Made by a program: the position numbers and the translations under genes. The notes beneath the pieces are model-generated. The model saw nothing but the letters and a program-made list of their open reading frames with translations, did not search any database and was not told where the DNA came from. A stretch of 64,000 bases of DNA from Syntrophobacter fumaroxidans MPOB (GTDB lineage Bacteria; Desulfobacterota; Syntrophobacteria; Syntrophobacterales; Syntrophobacteraceae): contig NC_008554.1 in assembly GCF_000014965.1 (NCBI RefSeq), positions 3,274,001 to 3,338,000 of the forward strand, in the 5' to 3' direction. Below, in pieces: positions 1-8,370 of this stretch. Each line of letters opens with the position of its first letter. Within the stretch, counting starts at the first letter, position 1.

Positions 1-1074
1 CGTCAGGGTGAAGGTGCCCCCGGTCATCTCCTCGCGCTCCGCCTTACCCCGACGGGTCCGCTCCGCCACGTCGAGGAGCTCCACGGCCAGCTCCCGGACG
101 CTTTTCCGGTCGACATCCCGGATCACCGGCACGATGAGCCCCCGGTCCGTGTCCACGGCCACGCCGATGTTGTAGTAACGCTTGAAGACGATTTCCTCCC
201 GTTCCGGATCGATGCTCGCGTTGAAGCCGGGAAAGGCTTTGAGCGCGGCGACGGCGGCTTTGAGCACGAATACGATCATGTTGAGGGCTCCGCCCGCTTC
301 GCGGATTTCCGCCTTGTGTTTTCGGCGGAAGGCATCGAGCTCGGTGATGTCGGCAACGTCCTGGTGGGACACGTGCGGAATCTCCGCCCACGCCCGGGCA
401 AGATGTTTCGCCGTGGCCCGCCTCACCGAACGCAGCGGAACACGCTCGATGGCGCCGTGTGGATCGCAGGCTCCGAGCGGCTCTCCCGCGGGGGAAGGCG
501 CAGGGGCGGCTTCGGGGGCGGCGGTCCGGGCAACCGGAGCCTCTTCCTCGGCCACGGCGGCCTGAGGCGACGGGGCCGCCGGTTTGCGACCCTGGAGCTC
601 GGCATGCCGGCGCACGTCTTCGGGAGTCACCCGTCCTCCGGGGCCGCTGGGCGCCACCTGGCGCAAGTCGATTCCGAGTTCGCGGGCCAGCCGCCGCGTG
701 GACGGCGCCGCCGCCGGCGGTTCTTTGGAAGCCGTTACGGCCGGCCGGGTCTCTCCCCCGCCGGGGGGAGCCTCCAAACCGCCCGCCTTCTCGCGCGAAA
801 CGTCCTTTTCGGGAGGCGCGGCCGCGACCGCCCGGCCTTCCGCTTCGAAGGTCATGAGCACCGCTCCCACCTTGACCACCTCGCCCGGTTTCACACGGAT
901 TTCCTTCACCACGCCCGAGACCGGGGCCGGCACTTCCGTGGTGGCCTTGTCCGTCTCGATCACCATGACCGGCTGGCCGTCCAGGACCCTGTCCCCCACG
1001 GAGACCAGGACCTCGACGATCTCGCCCTCATGAATGCCTTCCCCCAGGTCCGGGAGCCTGAATTCCACGGACAT
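1..1074 (-). CDS. pdhC: Dihydrolipoamide acyltransferase, E2 of a pyruvate/2-oxoacid dehydrogenase complex (3' part missing)
   Basis: E2 moves the acetyl group from E1 to CoA through a swinging lipoyl arm in the cytoplasm. The frame opens with ATG at 1074 and is still open at the left edge, so about 358 residues are visible and the C-terminus is missing. A lipoyl domain fills residues 1-80, with the lipoyl-lysine motif ETDKATTEVPAP (K43). A Pro/Ala/Glu-rich linker follows, then a peripheral-subunit-binding domain (STRRLARELGIDLRQVAP, GPGGRVTPEDV) near residues 130-165, a second linker, and the start of the acyltransferase domain (PHVSHQDVADITELDAFRRK, then VDTDRGLIVPVIRD). The E1 beta gene ends 72 bases upstream, so the order is E1 alpha, E1 beta, E2. 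The substrate could be pyruvate, acetoin or a branched-chain 2-oxoacid; the E1 genes favour pyruvate. Confidence 0.93.
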   Translation of the reverse strand, partial: MSVEFRLPDLGEGIHEGEIVEVLVSVGDRVLDGQPVMVIETDKATTEVPAPVSGVVKEIRVKPGEVVKVGAVLMTFEAEGRAVAAAPPEKDVSREKAGGLEAPPGGGETRPAVTASKEPPAAAPSTRRLARELGIDLRQVAPSGPGGRVTPEDVRRHAELQGRKPAAPSPQAAVAEEEAPVARTAAPEAAPAPSPAGEPLGACDPHGAIERVPLRSVRRATAKHLARAWAEIPHVSHQDVADITELDAFRRKHKAEIREAGGALNMIVFVLKAAVAALKAFPGFNASIDPEREEIVFKRYYNIGVAVDTDRGLIVPVIRDVDRKSVRELAVELLDVAERTRRGKAEREEMTGGTFTLT

Positions 1075-1146
1075 ATTCCTTCCTCCTCCCTTGCTGCGGC
1101 CGCGCCGTGCCGCCGGATGGACGGCGGCTCCGGATCCGCACCGGCT

Positions 1147-2127
1147 CTAGAAAGACAGAGTCTCCCGGGCGGCCCGAAGGATGCGCTCGGTCCCCGGCAT
1201 ATACTCCCGTTCCCGCTGGTAGAGCGGAATGATGACGTCGAACCCGGTGACGCGCGCGATGGGCGCCTCCAGGTAGAGAAACGATTTTTCGACGAGGCGG
1301 GCGACTATTTCGGCCCCCGGGCCGAAGCTTCGCGGCGCTTCGTGCACGAGGACCGCCCTGCCGGTTTTCTTCACCGATTGCGTGAAAAGAGAATCGTCCA
1401 ACGGCGAGACCGTCAGCAGGTCGACCACCTCCGCCTCCACGCCGTCGCGTTCTTTGAGCAGCGACGCGGCTTCGAGCACGGGGTGCATGGTCGCGCCGTA
1501 GGAGATGAGGGTCACGTCCCGCCCTTCTCTGACCAGTTGCGATCTCCCGATGGGGATGGTTTCTTCCGCCTCGGGGACTTCTTCCCGAAATGCGCGGTAG
1601 ACCGCCTTCGGTTCGTAAAACACCACCGGGTCCGGGTCTCGGATGGCGCTGACGAGCAGCGCGCGCGCATTTCGCGGCGAGGACGGAATCACCATTTTCA
1701 GCCCCGGCGTGTGGGCCCAGTAGGCTTCCCGACTTTCCGAATGGTGCTCCAGGGCTCTCACGCCGCCTCCGTAAGGCGCGCGCATCACCATGGGCACCCG
1801 GAAGCGCCCCTGGGATCGCCAGCGCAGCCGCGCCGCATGAGATTCCAGCTGGTGGAAGGCCAGGTAATCGAAACCCGAAAACTGCATTTCACAAACCGGC
1901 TTCAAACCGTACACGGCCATCCCGATCGAAATCCCGGCGATGCCCGATTCGGCAAGAGGGGTATCGATGACGCGTTCCGGGCCGAATTTTCCGATCAGTC
2001 CGTCGGTCACACGGAATACGCCCCCGTCCACGCCCACGTCTTCGCCCAGGACGACCACGCTGTCGTCCTTTTCCATTTCCTGTGTCAGGGCCAGGTTGAT
2101 TGCCTGGACCATGGTCATCTTGGCCAT
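1147..2127 (-). CDS. pdhB: Pyruvate dehydrogenase E1 component, beta subunit
   Basis: This 326-residue protein has the normal length of an E1 beta chain, which with E1 alpha forms the thiamine-diphosphate heterotetramer that decarboxylates the 2-oxoacid. Visible family signatures are VLGEDVG near the N-terminus, RVIDTPLAESGIAGISIGMA (the Glu that activates the thiamine ring is in this part), MRAPYGGGVRALEHHSES and the C-terminal transketolase domain (DVTLISYGATMHPVLEAA, then VDLLTVSPLD). A purine-rich GGGGGAGA lies upstream of the ATG. The gene sits 69 bases after E1 alpha and 72 bases before E2 on the same strand, as expected for one transcript. Acetoin or branched-chain dehydrogenase E1 beta cannot be excluded from sequence alone. 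Confidence 0.94.
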   Translation of the reverse strand: MAKMTMVQAINLALTQEMEKDDSVVVLGEDVGVDGGVFRVTDGLIGKFGPERVIDTPLAESGIAGISIGMAVYGLKPVCEMQFSGFDYLAFHQLESHAARLRWRSQGRFRVPMVMRAPYGGGVRALEHHSESREAYWAHTPGLKMVIPSSPRNARALLVSAIRDPDPVVFYEPKAVYRAFREEVPEAEETIPIGRSQLVREGRDVTLISYGATMHPVLEAASLLKERDGVEAEVVDLLTVSPLDDSLFTQSVKKTGRAVLVHEAPRSFGPGAEIVARLVEKSFLYLEAPIARVTGFDVIIPLYQREREYMPGTERILRAARETLSF

Positions 2128-2196
2128 TGTTGCTGTCTCCCCCGTCTCCGGTCCATGAACCGGGCCCCGCCGGCAAGCGGCGACGCCCGCGCCCGT

Positions 2197-3294
2197 TCAG
2201 TTCGCCTCGGTTTGCTTCGCGTCGAGCTCGCGCCTCAATTGTTCTTTCTGCTCCAGCAGGTAAGGCGGCAATTCCTCGTAGGCGTGGTCGAACATTTCCA
2301 TGGGATCCGCGGGTTTTTCCGTCATCCGGGTCCAACGCTCTTCGGCTTCCTTGATTTCCGCCTGCACCTCGTCCGCGATGCCCGCCACGCTCTCCTCGGA
2401 CAGCAGTCCCCGGCCGAGAAGGTACTTTTCGAACCGGATGATGGGATCGCGCCGCACCCACTGCTCGACCTCCTCCTCCCGGCGGTATTTTTTCGGGTCA
2501 TCGGCGGTGGTGTGCATCGACAGCCGGTAGGTCACGCTTTCGATGAAGCTCGGGCCACCCCCCGCCCGGGCACGATCCACCGCTTCCTTGGCCGCCGCGT
2601 AAACCGCCAGGACATCGTTGCCGTCGACCTGGAGGCCCGGCATGTCGTACGCCAAGGCCTTCTGGGCAAGCGTTTTGGAGTGGCTCTGCCGGGCTCTCGG
2701 AAGCGATATGGCCCAGTGGTTGTTCTGGCAGATGAAAACGGCGGGAACCTGGAACACCGACGCGAAGTTGAGAGCCTCGTGGAAATCTCCTTCCGAGGTC
2801 GCGCCGTCACCGAAGAATGCCATCGCCACATTTTTGCCCTTCCGGTACTTGATGCCGTAGGCCAGGCCGACCGCATGCAGGGTCTGGGTGCCGACCGGGA
2901 TGGAGACGGGCAGATTGTTCAGGTCGTCCGGGGTCCGGCCGCCTTCGTTGTACCCCGCATAAAGCAGGAGCACGTTTTCCAGCTTCTTTCCGCGCCACAC
3001 TTCCGCCGGCATTTCCCGGAAAGACGGCACCAGCCAGTCCCCGGGTTCCAGCAGCGCCACCGCCCCCACCTGGGCCTCCTGACCCTTGATCGGGGCAAAA
3101 GTGCCGATACGCCCCTGGCGCTGCAAAATGAGCATGCGTTCGTCAAATTTGCGGCTGAGGACCATGGCCCGATAGAGCTTGACGAGCAGGCTTTCGGGAA
3201 TGTCCGGTTCGAGGCTCTTGTCCACCTCACCGTTTTCGTTCAGGATGGATAGGTGCTCCACCCGATAAGGCAGTTCGATTTCTTTTCTGGGCAT
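2197..3294 (-). CDS. pdhA: Pyruvate dehydrogenase E1 component, alpha subunit
   Basis: E1 alpha carries the thiamine-diphosphate/Mg site. The binding motif is visible as FFGDGATSEGDFHEALNFA followed by QNNHWAIS (GDG...NN). SFREMPAEVWRG and RLSMHTTADDPKKYR match the conserved and phosphorylation-loop regions of the Gram-positive-type PdhA. I chose the ATG at 3294 (365 residues) because GAAGGA lies about nine bases upstream; the frame remains open to 3342, but the extra residues do not look like the family. The protein resembles Bacillus-type heterotetrameric PDH rather than the single-chain AceE. It is the first gene of the E1 alpha-E1 beta-E2 cluster. In an anaerobe this is notable, since pyruvate:ferredoxin oxidoreductase is the usual route. 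Confidence 0.94.
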   Translation of the reverse strand: MPRKEIELPYRVEHLSILNENGEVDKSLEPDIPESLLVKLYRAMVLSRKFDERMLILQRQGRIGTFAPIKGQEAQVGAVALLEPGDWLVPSFREMPAEVWRGKKLENVLLLYAGYNEGGRTPDDLNNLPVSIPVGTQTLHAVGLAYGIKYRKGKNVAMAFFGDGATSEGDFHEALNFASVFQVPAVFICQNNHWAISLPRARQSHSKTLAQKALAYDMPGLQVDGNDVLAVYAAAKEAVDRARAGGGPSFIESVTYRLSMHTTADDPKKYRREEEVEQWVRRDPIIRFEKYLLGRGLLSEESVAGIADEVQAEIKEAEERWTRMTEKPADPMEMFDHAYEELPPYLLEQKEQLRRELDAKQTEAN

Positions 3295-3722
3295 CGTCGA
3301 TTTTCCTTCACTGTCCCGCTCGAAGAACCGCGGGGGTTCCATTACACACCGGCGGCCGCCGGATGTCGCATATCGCTCGCGCCTTCAGCCAGTTCTCTCC
3401 TCGATCCCGGCGGCTGCGTCACGACCCGGAGGAGATCCGACCGGCGGAGCACAATCCCGCCGCTACGGGTTCCCGTTTGAACATGCCGCGAACAGGCACT
3501 ATCTTAGGGGCATGGGCAACGGTACCTGTGAACCGGCATAAATATAAGTACCGGGCCAGGTGTTGGCTAGGCTGGGACGTTCCCGGTCGGCGACCTTTGT
3601 CGGGTTTCCCGCAACGCGGGCGGAGCGCGAACGGGCATCGGGGCGTTTCCTTCCGCGAGCTCGGCGGCGCATTCAACGGGAACCGCCGGAATCATCCCGG
3701 CGACGCTTTCGGAGATTCGGTC
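3295..3722. other. Divergent intergenic region between pdhA and the aminotransferase gene
   Basis: This 428-base spacer separates two divergently transcribed genes and must hold both promoters. The plus-strand frame is open through it from 3363, but the residues are low-complexity and unlike any aminotransferase N-terminus, so I leave it non-coding. The more AT-rich core around 3490-3560 is the likeliest promoter site. I could not pick a convincing -35/-10 pair. Confidence 0.5.
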
Positions 3723-5048
3723 ATGAAGTATCCCCGCATTCACACCAGCTTGCCCGGCCCCCGGGCGGCGGCCATGATCGCCCTGGACCACTCGTTCGTT
3801 TCTCCTTCCTACACACGGCTTTATCCACTGGTGGCCGATTCGGCCCGGGGTTTGTGGGTGAGTGACCCGGACGGCAATGTTTTTCTGGATTTTACGGCGG
3901 GCATCGCCGTCTGCTCGACCGGTCACTGCCACCCTCGCGTGGTGCAGGCCATCAAGGAGCAAGCCGACCGGCTGCTCCACATGTCGGGGACCGATTTTTA
4001 CTATACGCCGCAGATCCTGATGGCACAGAAGCTGGCGTCCCTCAAGCCGGTGGAGGGGGATGCGAAGGTATATTTCGGCAATTCCGGAGCGGAAGCGGTG
4101 GAGGCCGCGTTCAAGCTGGCTCGCCGGCATACCCGGCGGGAGTTGAACATCGCCTTTTTCGGGGCGTTCCACGGCCGGACCATGGGCGCTCTGTCCCTGA
4201 CCGCCAGCAAGACCATCCAGAAGAAGAATTACAACCCCATGGTGCCGGGCATAACCCACGTTCCGTATCCCAACTGTTACCGCTGTCCGTGGGGCCTGAG
4301 CCATCCGGCTTGCGGCCTGGCGTGCGTGAACTGGCTGGAAGAGATGCTCTTCCGAACAACGGTGCCCCCCGAGGAGGTGGCCGCGATATTCGTCGAGCCC
4401 ATTCAGGGAGAAGGGGGATACGTGGTTCCGCCCGCGGAGTTCCACGTGGAACTCTCGAAACTCGCCCGCAAGTACGGCATCCTGCTGGTGGCCGATGAAG
4501 TCCAGTCGGGGATGGGGCGAACCGGGAACATGTTCGCCATGGAGCTTTTCGGCGTCACGCCCGATATCGTTGCAGTGGCCAAGGGAATCGCATCGGGCCT
4601 GCCCCTGGGGGCGATGATCGCCCCGGCGCAAATCATGGACTGGGAGGCGGGTTCCCACGCATCCACCTTCGGAGGCAACCCGGTGGCCTGCGCCGCGGCG
4701 CTGGCCACCATCCAGCTGCTGCAGGAATCCCTCATGGCCAACGCTCGAACCCGCGGCGCGCAACTGCAGCAAGGGTTGATCGAGCTTCAAAAGGAAATCG
4801 AATGCATCGGGGACGTGAGAGGTCGTGGGCTGATGATCGGAGTTGAGCTCGTCAAGGATCGCGCCACCCGGGAACGCGCCGGCGACCGGCGCAACGCCGT
4901 CATTCAGCAGGCATTCCGCAGAGGGCTCCTACTCCTCGGCTGCGGAGAAAACACCATCCGCTTCTGCCCGGCGCTCACCATCTCGGAGGAAGAAGCAAAC
5001 GTCGGCCTCGAGATCTTCGCGGAAGCCCTGCGTGCCGTGGAGGCTTGA
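3723..5048 (+). CDS. Class III PLP-dependent aminotransferase (4-aminobutyrate / acetylornithine type)
   Basis: The 441-residue enzyme belongs to fold-type I, class III omega-aminotransferases, which move an amino group between an amine or omega-amino acid and a 2-oxo acid using PLP. The PLP lysine is in VAVAKGIASGLPLGAM (K287). FGNSGAEAVEAAFKLARRHT, FHGRTMGALSLTASK and VADEVQSGMGRTG are standard class III landmarks. An insert with several cysteines (YPNCYRCPWG, then HPACGLAC) is typical of the archaeal/deltaproteobacterial acetylornithine-aminotransferase-like group with broad specificity, so I give no gene symbol. The ATG at 3723 follows GGAG; the frame extends to 3363 upstream without homology. 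It stands alone and converges with the GGDEF gene. Candidate substrates are GABA, ornithine or lysine derivatives. Confidence 0.9.
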   Translation: MKYPRIHTSLPGPRAAAMIALDHSFVSPSYTRLYPLVADSARGLWVSDPDGNVFLDFTAGIAVCSTGHCHPRVVQAIKEQADRLLHMSGTDFYYTPQILMAQKLASLKPVEGDAKVYFGNSGAEAVEAAFKLARRHTRRELNIAFFGAFHGRTMGALSLTASKTIQKKNYNPMVPGITHVPYPNCYRCPWGLSHPACGLACVNWLEEMLFRTTVPPEEVAAIFVEPIQGEGGYVVPPAEFHVELSKLARKYGILLVADEVQSGMGRTGNMFAMELFGVTPDIVAVAKGIASGLPLGAMIAPAQIMDWEAGSHASTFGGNPVACAAALATIQLLQESLMANARTRGAQLQQGLIELQKEIECIGDVRGRGLMIGVELVKDRATRERAGDRRNAVIQQAFRRGLLLLGCGENTIRFCPALTISEEEANVGLEIFAEALRAVEA

Positions 5049-5117
5049 GACAACCCCTCACTGCGCGCCTTCAAGCTCCCGTTCCCCCGGGCGCGCACGG
5101 ATTCGCTCCCGCCCGCC

Positions 5118-6149
5118 TCACTCTTTGCCCGGCCATGCGACGATGCGGTTCCCGCCTCCCTCCTTCGCCCGGTAAAGCATCGCATCGGCGCGGTTGAACA
5201 ACTCGTCCGGGCTGAGCGCATGATGGGCATCCGCGGACGCCAGCCCTCCGCTGAGCGTGACCCCCAGGTCGCCGGGCAGAGACTCGAAGGATGTGGAGCT
5301 GCAACGTTCGCGGATTCTCTCCCCCGCCGTCAGGGCCGCTTCCAGGTCCGTATCAGGCATGAGCACGATGAATTCATCACCCCCGTAACGGCAAATCACG
5401 TCCACTCCCTGCCGCATCTCGCTCTTGAGCAGTTGCGCCAGTTCCGCCAGGACCCTGTCTCCCACCTGGTGACCGAGCCGGTCGTTGACCGTCTTGAATC
5501 CATCGATGTCCAGGAAGAGAATCGAGAATGCATTGCCCTTTCTCTTCAGCCTGGACAGCTCCTCATTCATCCGGATCTCGAAATACCGGCGCACGTAAGT
5601 TCCCGTCAACCCGTCGCAGAGGGCCTGCCGAAAGAGAAGGGCATTCTCCAGCGTGACCGCCAGTACGGTCGTCAGCACCCTCAAATCCTGCATATCCTGA
5701 AGTGTCAGCTCTTTTTCGCCGTTGAGGGCAATGGTGCAGATTCCCACCAGCCTGTTGCCGGCCGCCACGAGCGGAAGGCACAGACACCGGTCCGGAGGCG
5801 CGTCTTCAGAGGTACCCGGCAGGGGAATCCGCCCCTCGAAACGCAGCGCGAAGAGCTTCGCCCGGGTCAACACGCTGCTGTCGGCGGCCGGAAGATCGGC
5901 CAGGGGAACTTCCAGTTTCACCGCGAGGACCTGTTTGTCCGCGAAGAGCCGTTCCACCATGAAGCTCCCGCGGTCTTCATCCCAGGTCAGGATCGCGCTC
6001 AGAAGACCGCGGCAGAAGTCGCCGATGCATTCCATGCCGTTGGAGAGCAGGATCTCCCGGTCCGTCACGGAAGCCATCAGGCGTGCCGCGTAGGTCAGCA
6101 CGATCAAGTTTTCCTCGGATATCGCGTGCAGATCGTCGACCAGACTCAT
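5118..6149 (-). CDS. GAF-GGDEF diguanylate cyclase
   Basis: This 343-residue protein should make cyclic di-GMP from two GTP. The N-terminal half (about residues 5-170) looks like a GAF sensor domain without membrane segments, so it is probably cytoplasmic. The C-terminal half is a GGDEF domain: DGLTGTYVRRYFEIRMNEEL, then FLDIDGFKTVNDRLGH and an intact active site RYGGDEF. The inhibitory I-site, normally RxxD just before the active site, reads QGVD, so product inhibition may be lost. Two starts are possible: ATG 6161 directly abuts GGAGGA, which is too close, so I prefer ATG 6149. The gene converges with the aminotransferase gene. The signal bound by the GAF domain is unknown. Confidence 0.9.
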   Translation of the reverse strand: MSLVDDLHAISEENLIVLTYAARLMASVTDREILLSNGMECIGDFCRGLLSAILTWDEDRGSFMVERLFADKQVLAVKLEVPLADLPAADSSVLTRAKLFALRFEGRIPLPGTSEDAPPDRCLCLPLVAAGNRLVGICTIALNGEKELTLQDMQDLRVLTTVLAVTLENALLFRQALCDGLTGTYVRRYFEIRMNEELSRLKRKGNAFSILFLDIDGFKTVNDRLGHQVGDRVLAELAQLLKSEMRQGVDVICRYGGDEFIVLMPDTDLEAALTAGERIRERCSSTSFESLPGDLGVTLSGGLASADAHHALSPDELFNRADAMLYRAKEGGGNRIVAWPGKE

Positions 6150-6471
6150 GGGCCTCTTCATTCCTCCGTTCCTGAGGAAATCATTTTCCGGGAAGCCGTA
6201 CCCGCCGCGGGTCCCATTCCGCTTTCCGGTTCCGCGGCCCACGTGTCGAAACGTCCGGACTCAGGCTCCCGGTCCGCCTTTCCCCTACGCACTTTCAAGT
6301 GTGTTCCGAGGGAAAAACCAAACGCTTCATTCACGGCAGCCCCCACGGTTCTCCGAAGCCGGGAAAGACCGGAACAGCCCATTTCCGTGCGGGAGCGACC
6401 TCCCGTTGCGGCCTGTCGTCGCACCAGGATAGCGTATTAAACATTGGGCCAAAGAGAACATGCAAGACATT

Positions 6472-6501
6472 TTGACAAACCCCGGTCTTTTTGAGCACAA
6501 T
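6472..6501 (+). promoter_or_regulatory. Possible sigma-70 promoter
   Basis: TTGACA at 6472-6477, an 18-base spacer and CACAAT at 6496-6501 (4 of 6 matches to the -10 consensus). It would start transcription about 430 bases upstream of the DAC-like gene. The -35 is perfect, but the -10 is weak. Confidence 0.35.
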
Positions 6502-6616
6502 TGGGGCGCAAAGGCCGGCGCCCCGCGGGAGGAGCCCGGGCCGGCTCCGGCCTCCGGCCGGCGTCCGGTCCGGTGGATGTCCGCCTGATAACGGTTGGGT
6601 TCGAGCGACCAACATC

Positions 6617-6635
6617 GGAGGGCATAAAGCCCTCC
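6617..6635 (+). repeat. Perfect 7-bp hairpin in the leader
   Basis: GGAGGGC (6617-6623), loop ATAAA, GCCCTCC (6629-6635). No U-run follows, so it is more like a structural element than a terminator. Confidence 0.55.
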
Positions 6636-6939
6636 TCTGCAATTGCGCAAGTCCCAGGAACGGGGTTTATTCCGCACCGCCCTCTCCCGCGGGTCTTTTA
6701 TCTCACGGCCTTGAAAGCGCGCCGGCATGATCGCTTTCACCCGGATCGACCCGGCATTGCGGGCCCGAAGGATCCGGCTTTTCAGTTGAAAAGCAGAAGC
6801 TAACAATGTACTCAATGTAAATGAGACAGTCGCCTGCAAACCCGACGAACGGTTTGCATCGGCCCCTTCAACTCTCGCGACGGTTGAGCCCGGAAGACCT
6901 CTTTGCCGTCAAGGCTGCTTGCATGCGGAAACCCGGCCC

Positions 6940-8370
6940 ATGAATCATTCGATCAAGAACCTGTGCATCTATCACGTCCTCGACGGCCTCGCGGAAGGTC
7001 TGAGCCATTATTCCGGACCCAGCAGGGCCGCGCTTCTGTATGCCGAAAAACCGGATGACAAGGTCCACGTGTGCGACCCTCAAAGGCTCCTCGAAGGACA
7101 CGAACCCGTGCTTAAGAAGCTCTACGTCACGTCCGACGGATGGAGGCGGGAAGCCCCGAGCACGCTGAACTTCAAGCTATTCGGACAGATCTATCCGGAA
7201 AAGAACCTGCAACTGGCCGGACTCATCTCCTTCGGAGGGCGCACTCAATCCATTTTCTACCAGATGTGGTTCACCGAGCACCACCCGGACATGTGCAGCA
7301 TCGGCCCGACGGAGAGATGGCTCGAACACGCCGTTTGCCTCCTCGCCCACGATTTTGCCAATGAGGACGCCTTCTACACACGCAATTCCAGGTATGTGCT
7401 GAGGGAATACGCCACGCATGCCGTGCGCGACTTCATCCGCGACGATCTGAATATCAAGTTCGGATGGGACACGAGCATGGAGGTTTATCCCATTTTGGAC
7501 ACCATACTGGGGGTTTCGAAAACCCGGGAGGAAGGCGCCTGGCCCCGCGGCCTCCTGGCTTTTGTCGAGCCCGACTCACTGCCGGAAATGCACTTCCTGA
7601 TCCGTTTCCCATCGGTGGATGTTTTGAAGGTGAACAACTACAAGCATGTGAGGAAACTGTTGCTGGCCGTGGAAAACTCGGACCGCAAGCTGGTCTCCGA
7701 CGGCAGGAAGATCATCGGCGTCGTTTCAGGTGAATTGCCTCAATGCCGAATCACGGCGGATTTCCGGGGCGGCCACGGTTTCCTGCGGTTTGCCGGTGAG
7801 CTGGTGTGCAGTTTTTCGGACGGGAGCTTTCATTCCACGACCCGCAAATCCAACCTCGTGCATCTCGAAGAACTGCTGGTCACATCCAGCCTCGACCCGG
7901 CCGTGAGCTCCCTGCTCTTCAAGATCGTATCGTGCATCGTCGAAGCCGCGGGAGAACAAAAGCACGGGTGTTCCCTGGTGATCGATTTCAACGATCCTCC
8001 GGTGCAAATATCCGGTCAGCAGCTGGAACGTCCCGTGGATCTACAGCATGAACAGTACCTGGAACTCGCAAAATCCCTGGCCAGGGTCGACGGAGCGCTC
8101 CACATCTGCTCCGACCTTCATCTCCACGGTTTTGCCTGCCTGCTCGACGGCCGTTTCATAAAGACCGAGGACCGGGCACGGGGAGCAAGGTTCAATTCCG
8201 CCCTGCGGTTCACCTCCGAGAACCCGAATTTGATCGTGGTTGTCGTGTCTTCGGACCGCCCCGTGTCAGTGATCCAGGGAGGAGCGCTTCTCAACCCGCC
8301 CAGTGAATGGGAACCCTTCTCCCTGTTCGTCACCCCGCCGCCCACCCTGGAGGAATGGTTGAGGCGCTGA
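6940..8370 (+). CDS. Diadenylate-cyclase (DAC/DisA_N)-like protein with large N-terminal domain
   Basis: I read the C-terminal ~130 residues as a DAC-type nucleotidyltransferase domain, the fold that makes cyclic di-AMP. LARVDGALHI holds the DGA motif (D384), and RGARFNSALRF starts 30 residues later at R414, the spacing of DGA and GTRHR in CdaA/DisA. IVVVVSSDRPVSVIQGG then matches the VVSEE..G.IS strand. The normally conserved RHR reads R417-F418-N419, so activity is uncertain. Residues 1-340 are unlike anything I recognise; Pfam lists several probable sensor domains in front of DAC domains, and this may be one. No membrane segment is seen, so it is probably cytoplasmic. The ATG at 6940 gives 476 residues; a TTG at 6919 is in frame. 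The gene stands alone behind a long leader. Confidence 0.65.
   Translation: MNHSIKNLCIYHVLDGLAEGLSHYSGPSRAALLYAEKPDDKVHVCDPQRLLEGHEPVLKKLYVTSDGWRREAPSTLNFKLFGQIYPEKNLQLAGLISFGGRTQSIFYQMWFTEHHPDMCSIGPTERWLEHAVCLLAHDFANEDAFYTRNSRYVLREYATHAVRDFIRDDLNIKFGWDTSMEVYPILDTILGVSKTREEGAWPRGLLAFVEPDSLPEMHFLIRFPSVDVLKVNNYKHVRKLLLAVENSDRKLVSDGRKIIGVVSGELPQCRITADFRGGHGFLRFAGELVCSFSDGSFHSTTRKSNLVHLEELLVTSSLDPAVSSLLFKIVSCIVEAAGEQKHGCSLVIDFNDPPVQISGQQLERPVDLQHEQYLELAKSLARVDGALHICSDLHLHGFACLLDGRFIKTEDRARGARFNSALRFTSENPNLIVVVVSSDRPVSVIQGGALLNPPSEWEPFSLFVTPPPTLEEWLRR

Larger units (their letters stand above)
6150..6939. other. 790-base intergenic region with long leader of the DAC-like gene
   Basis: No gene is convincing here. 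On the plus strand there is a possible promoter at 6472-6501, then very GC-rich repeated purine/pyrimidine blocks (6501-6590), a possible GTTGG...CCAAC hairpin near 6593-6613 and a perfect 7-bp hairpin at 6617-6635. The stretch at 6780-6840 is more AT-rich. If transcription starts near 6508, the leader is over 400 bases. The left part must also hold the promoter of the divergent GGDEF gene. Confidence 0.5.

Noticed and set aside
316-3252. A 978-codon plus-strand open frame
   Set aside because: It is antisense to the three PDH genes; its product is Arg/His/Gly-rich with no domain.
6472-6560. Possible GEMM (c-di-GMP-I) riboswitch, because CAAACCCC ... GGGGCGCAAAGGCC recalls its core
   Set aside because: No GNRA loop in the would-be P2, the downstream P3 receptor pairing is missing and the conserved GGACGCAAAGCC is not matched closely.
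6590-6615. tRNA T-loop-like GGGTTCGAGCGACC
   Set aside because: The flanking bases do not form a five-base stem and no cloverleaf fits.
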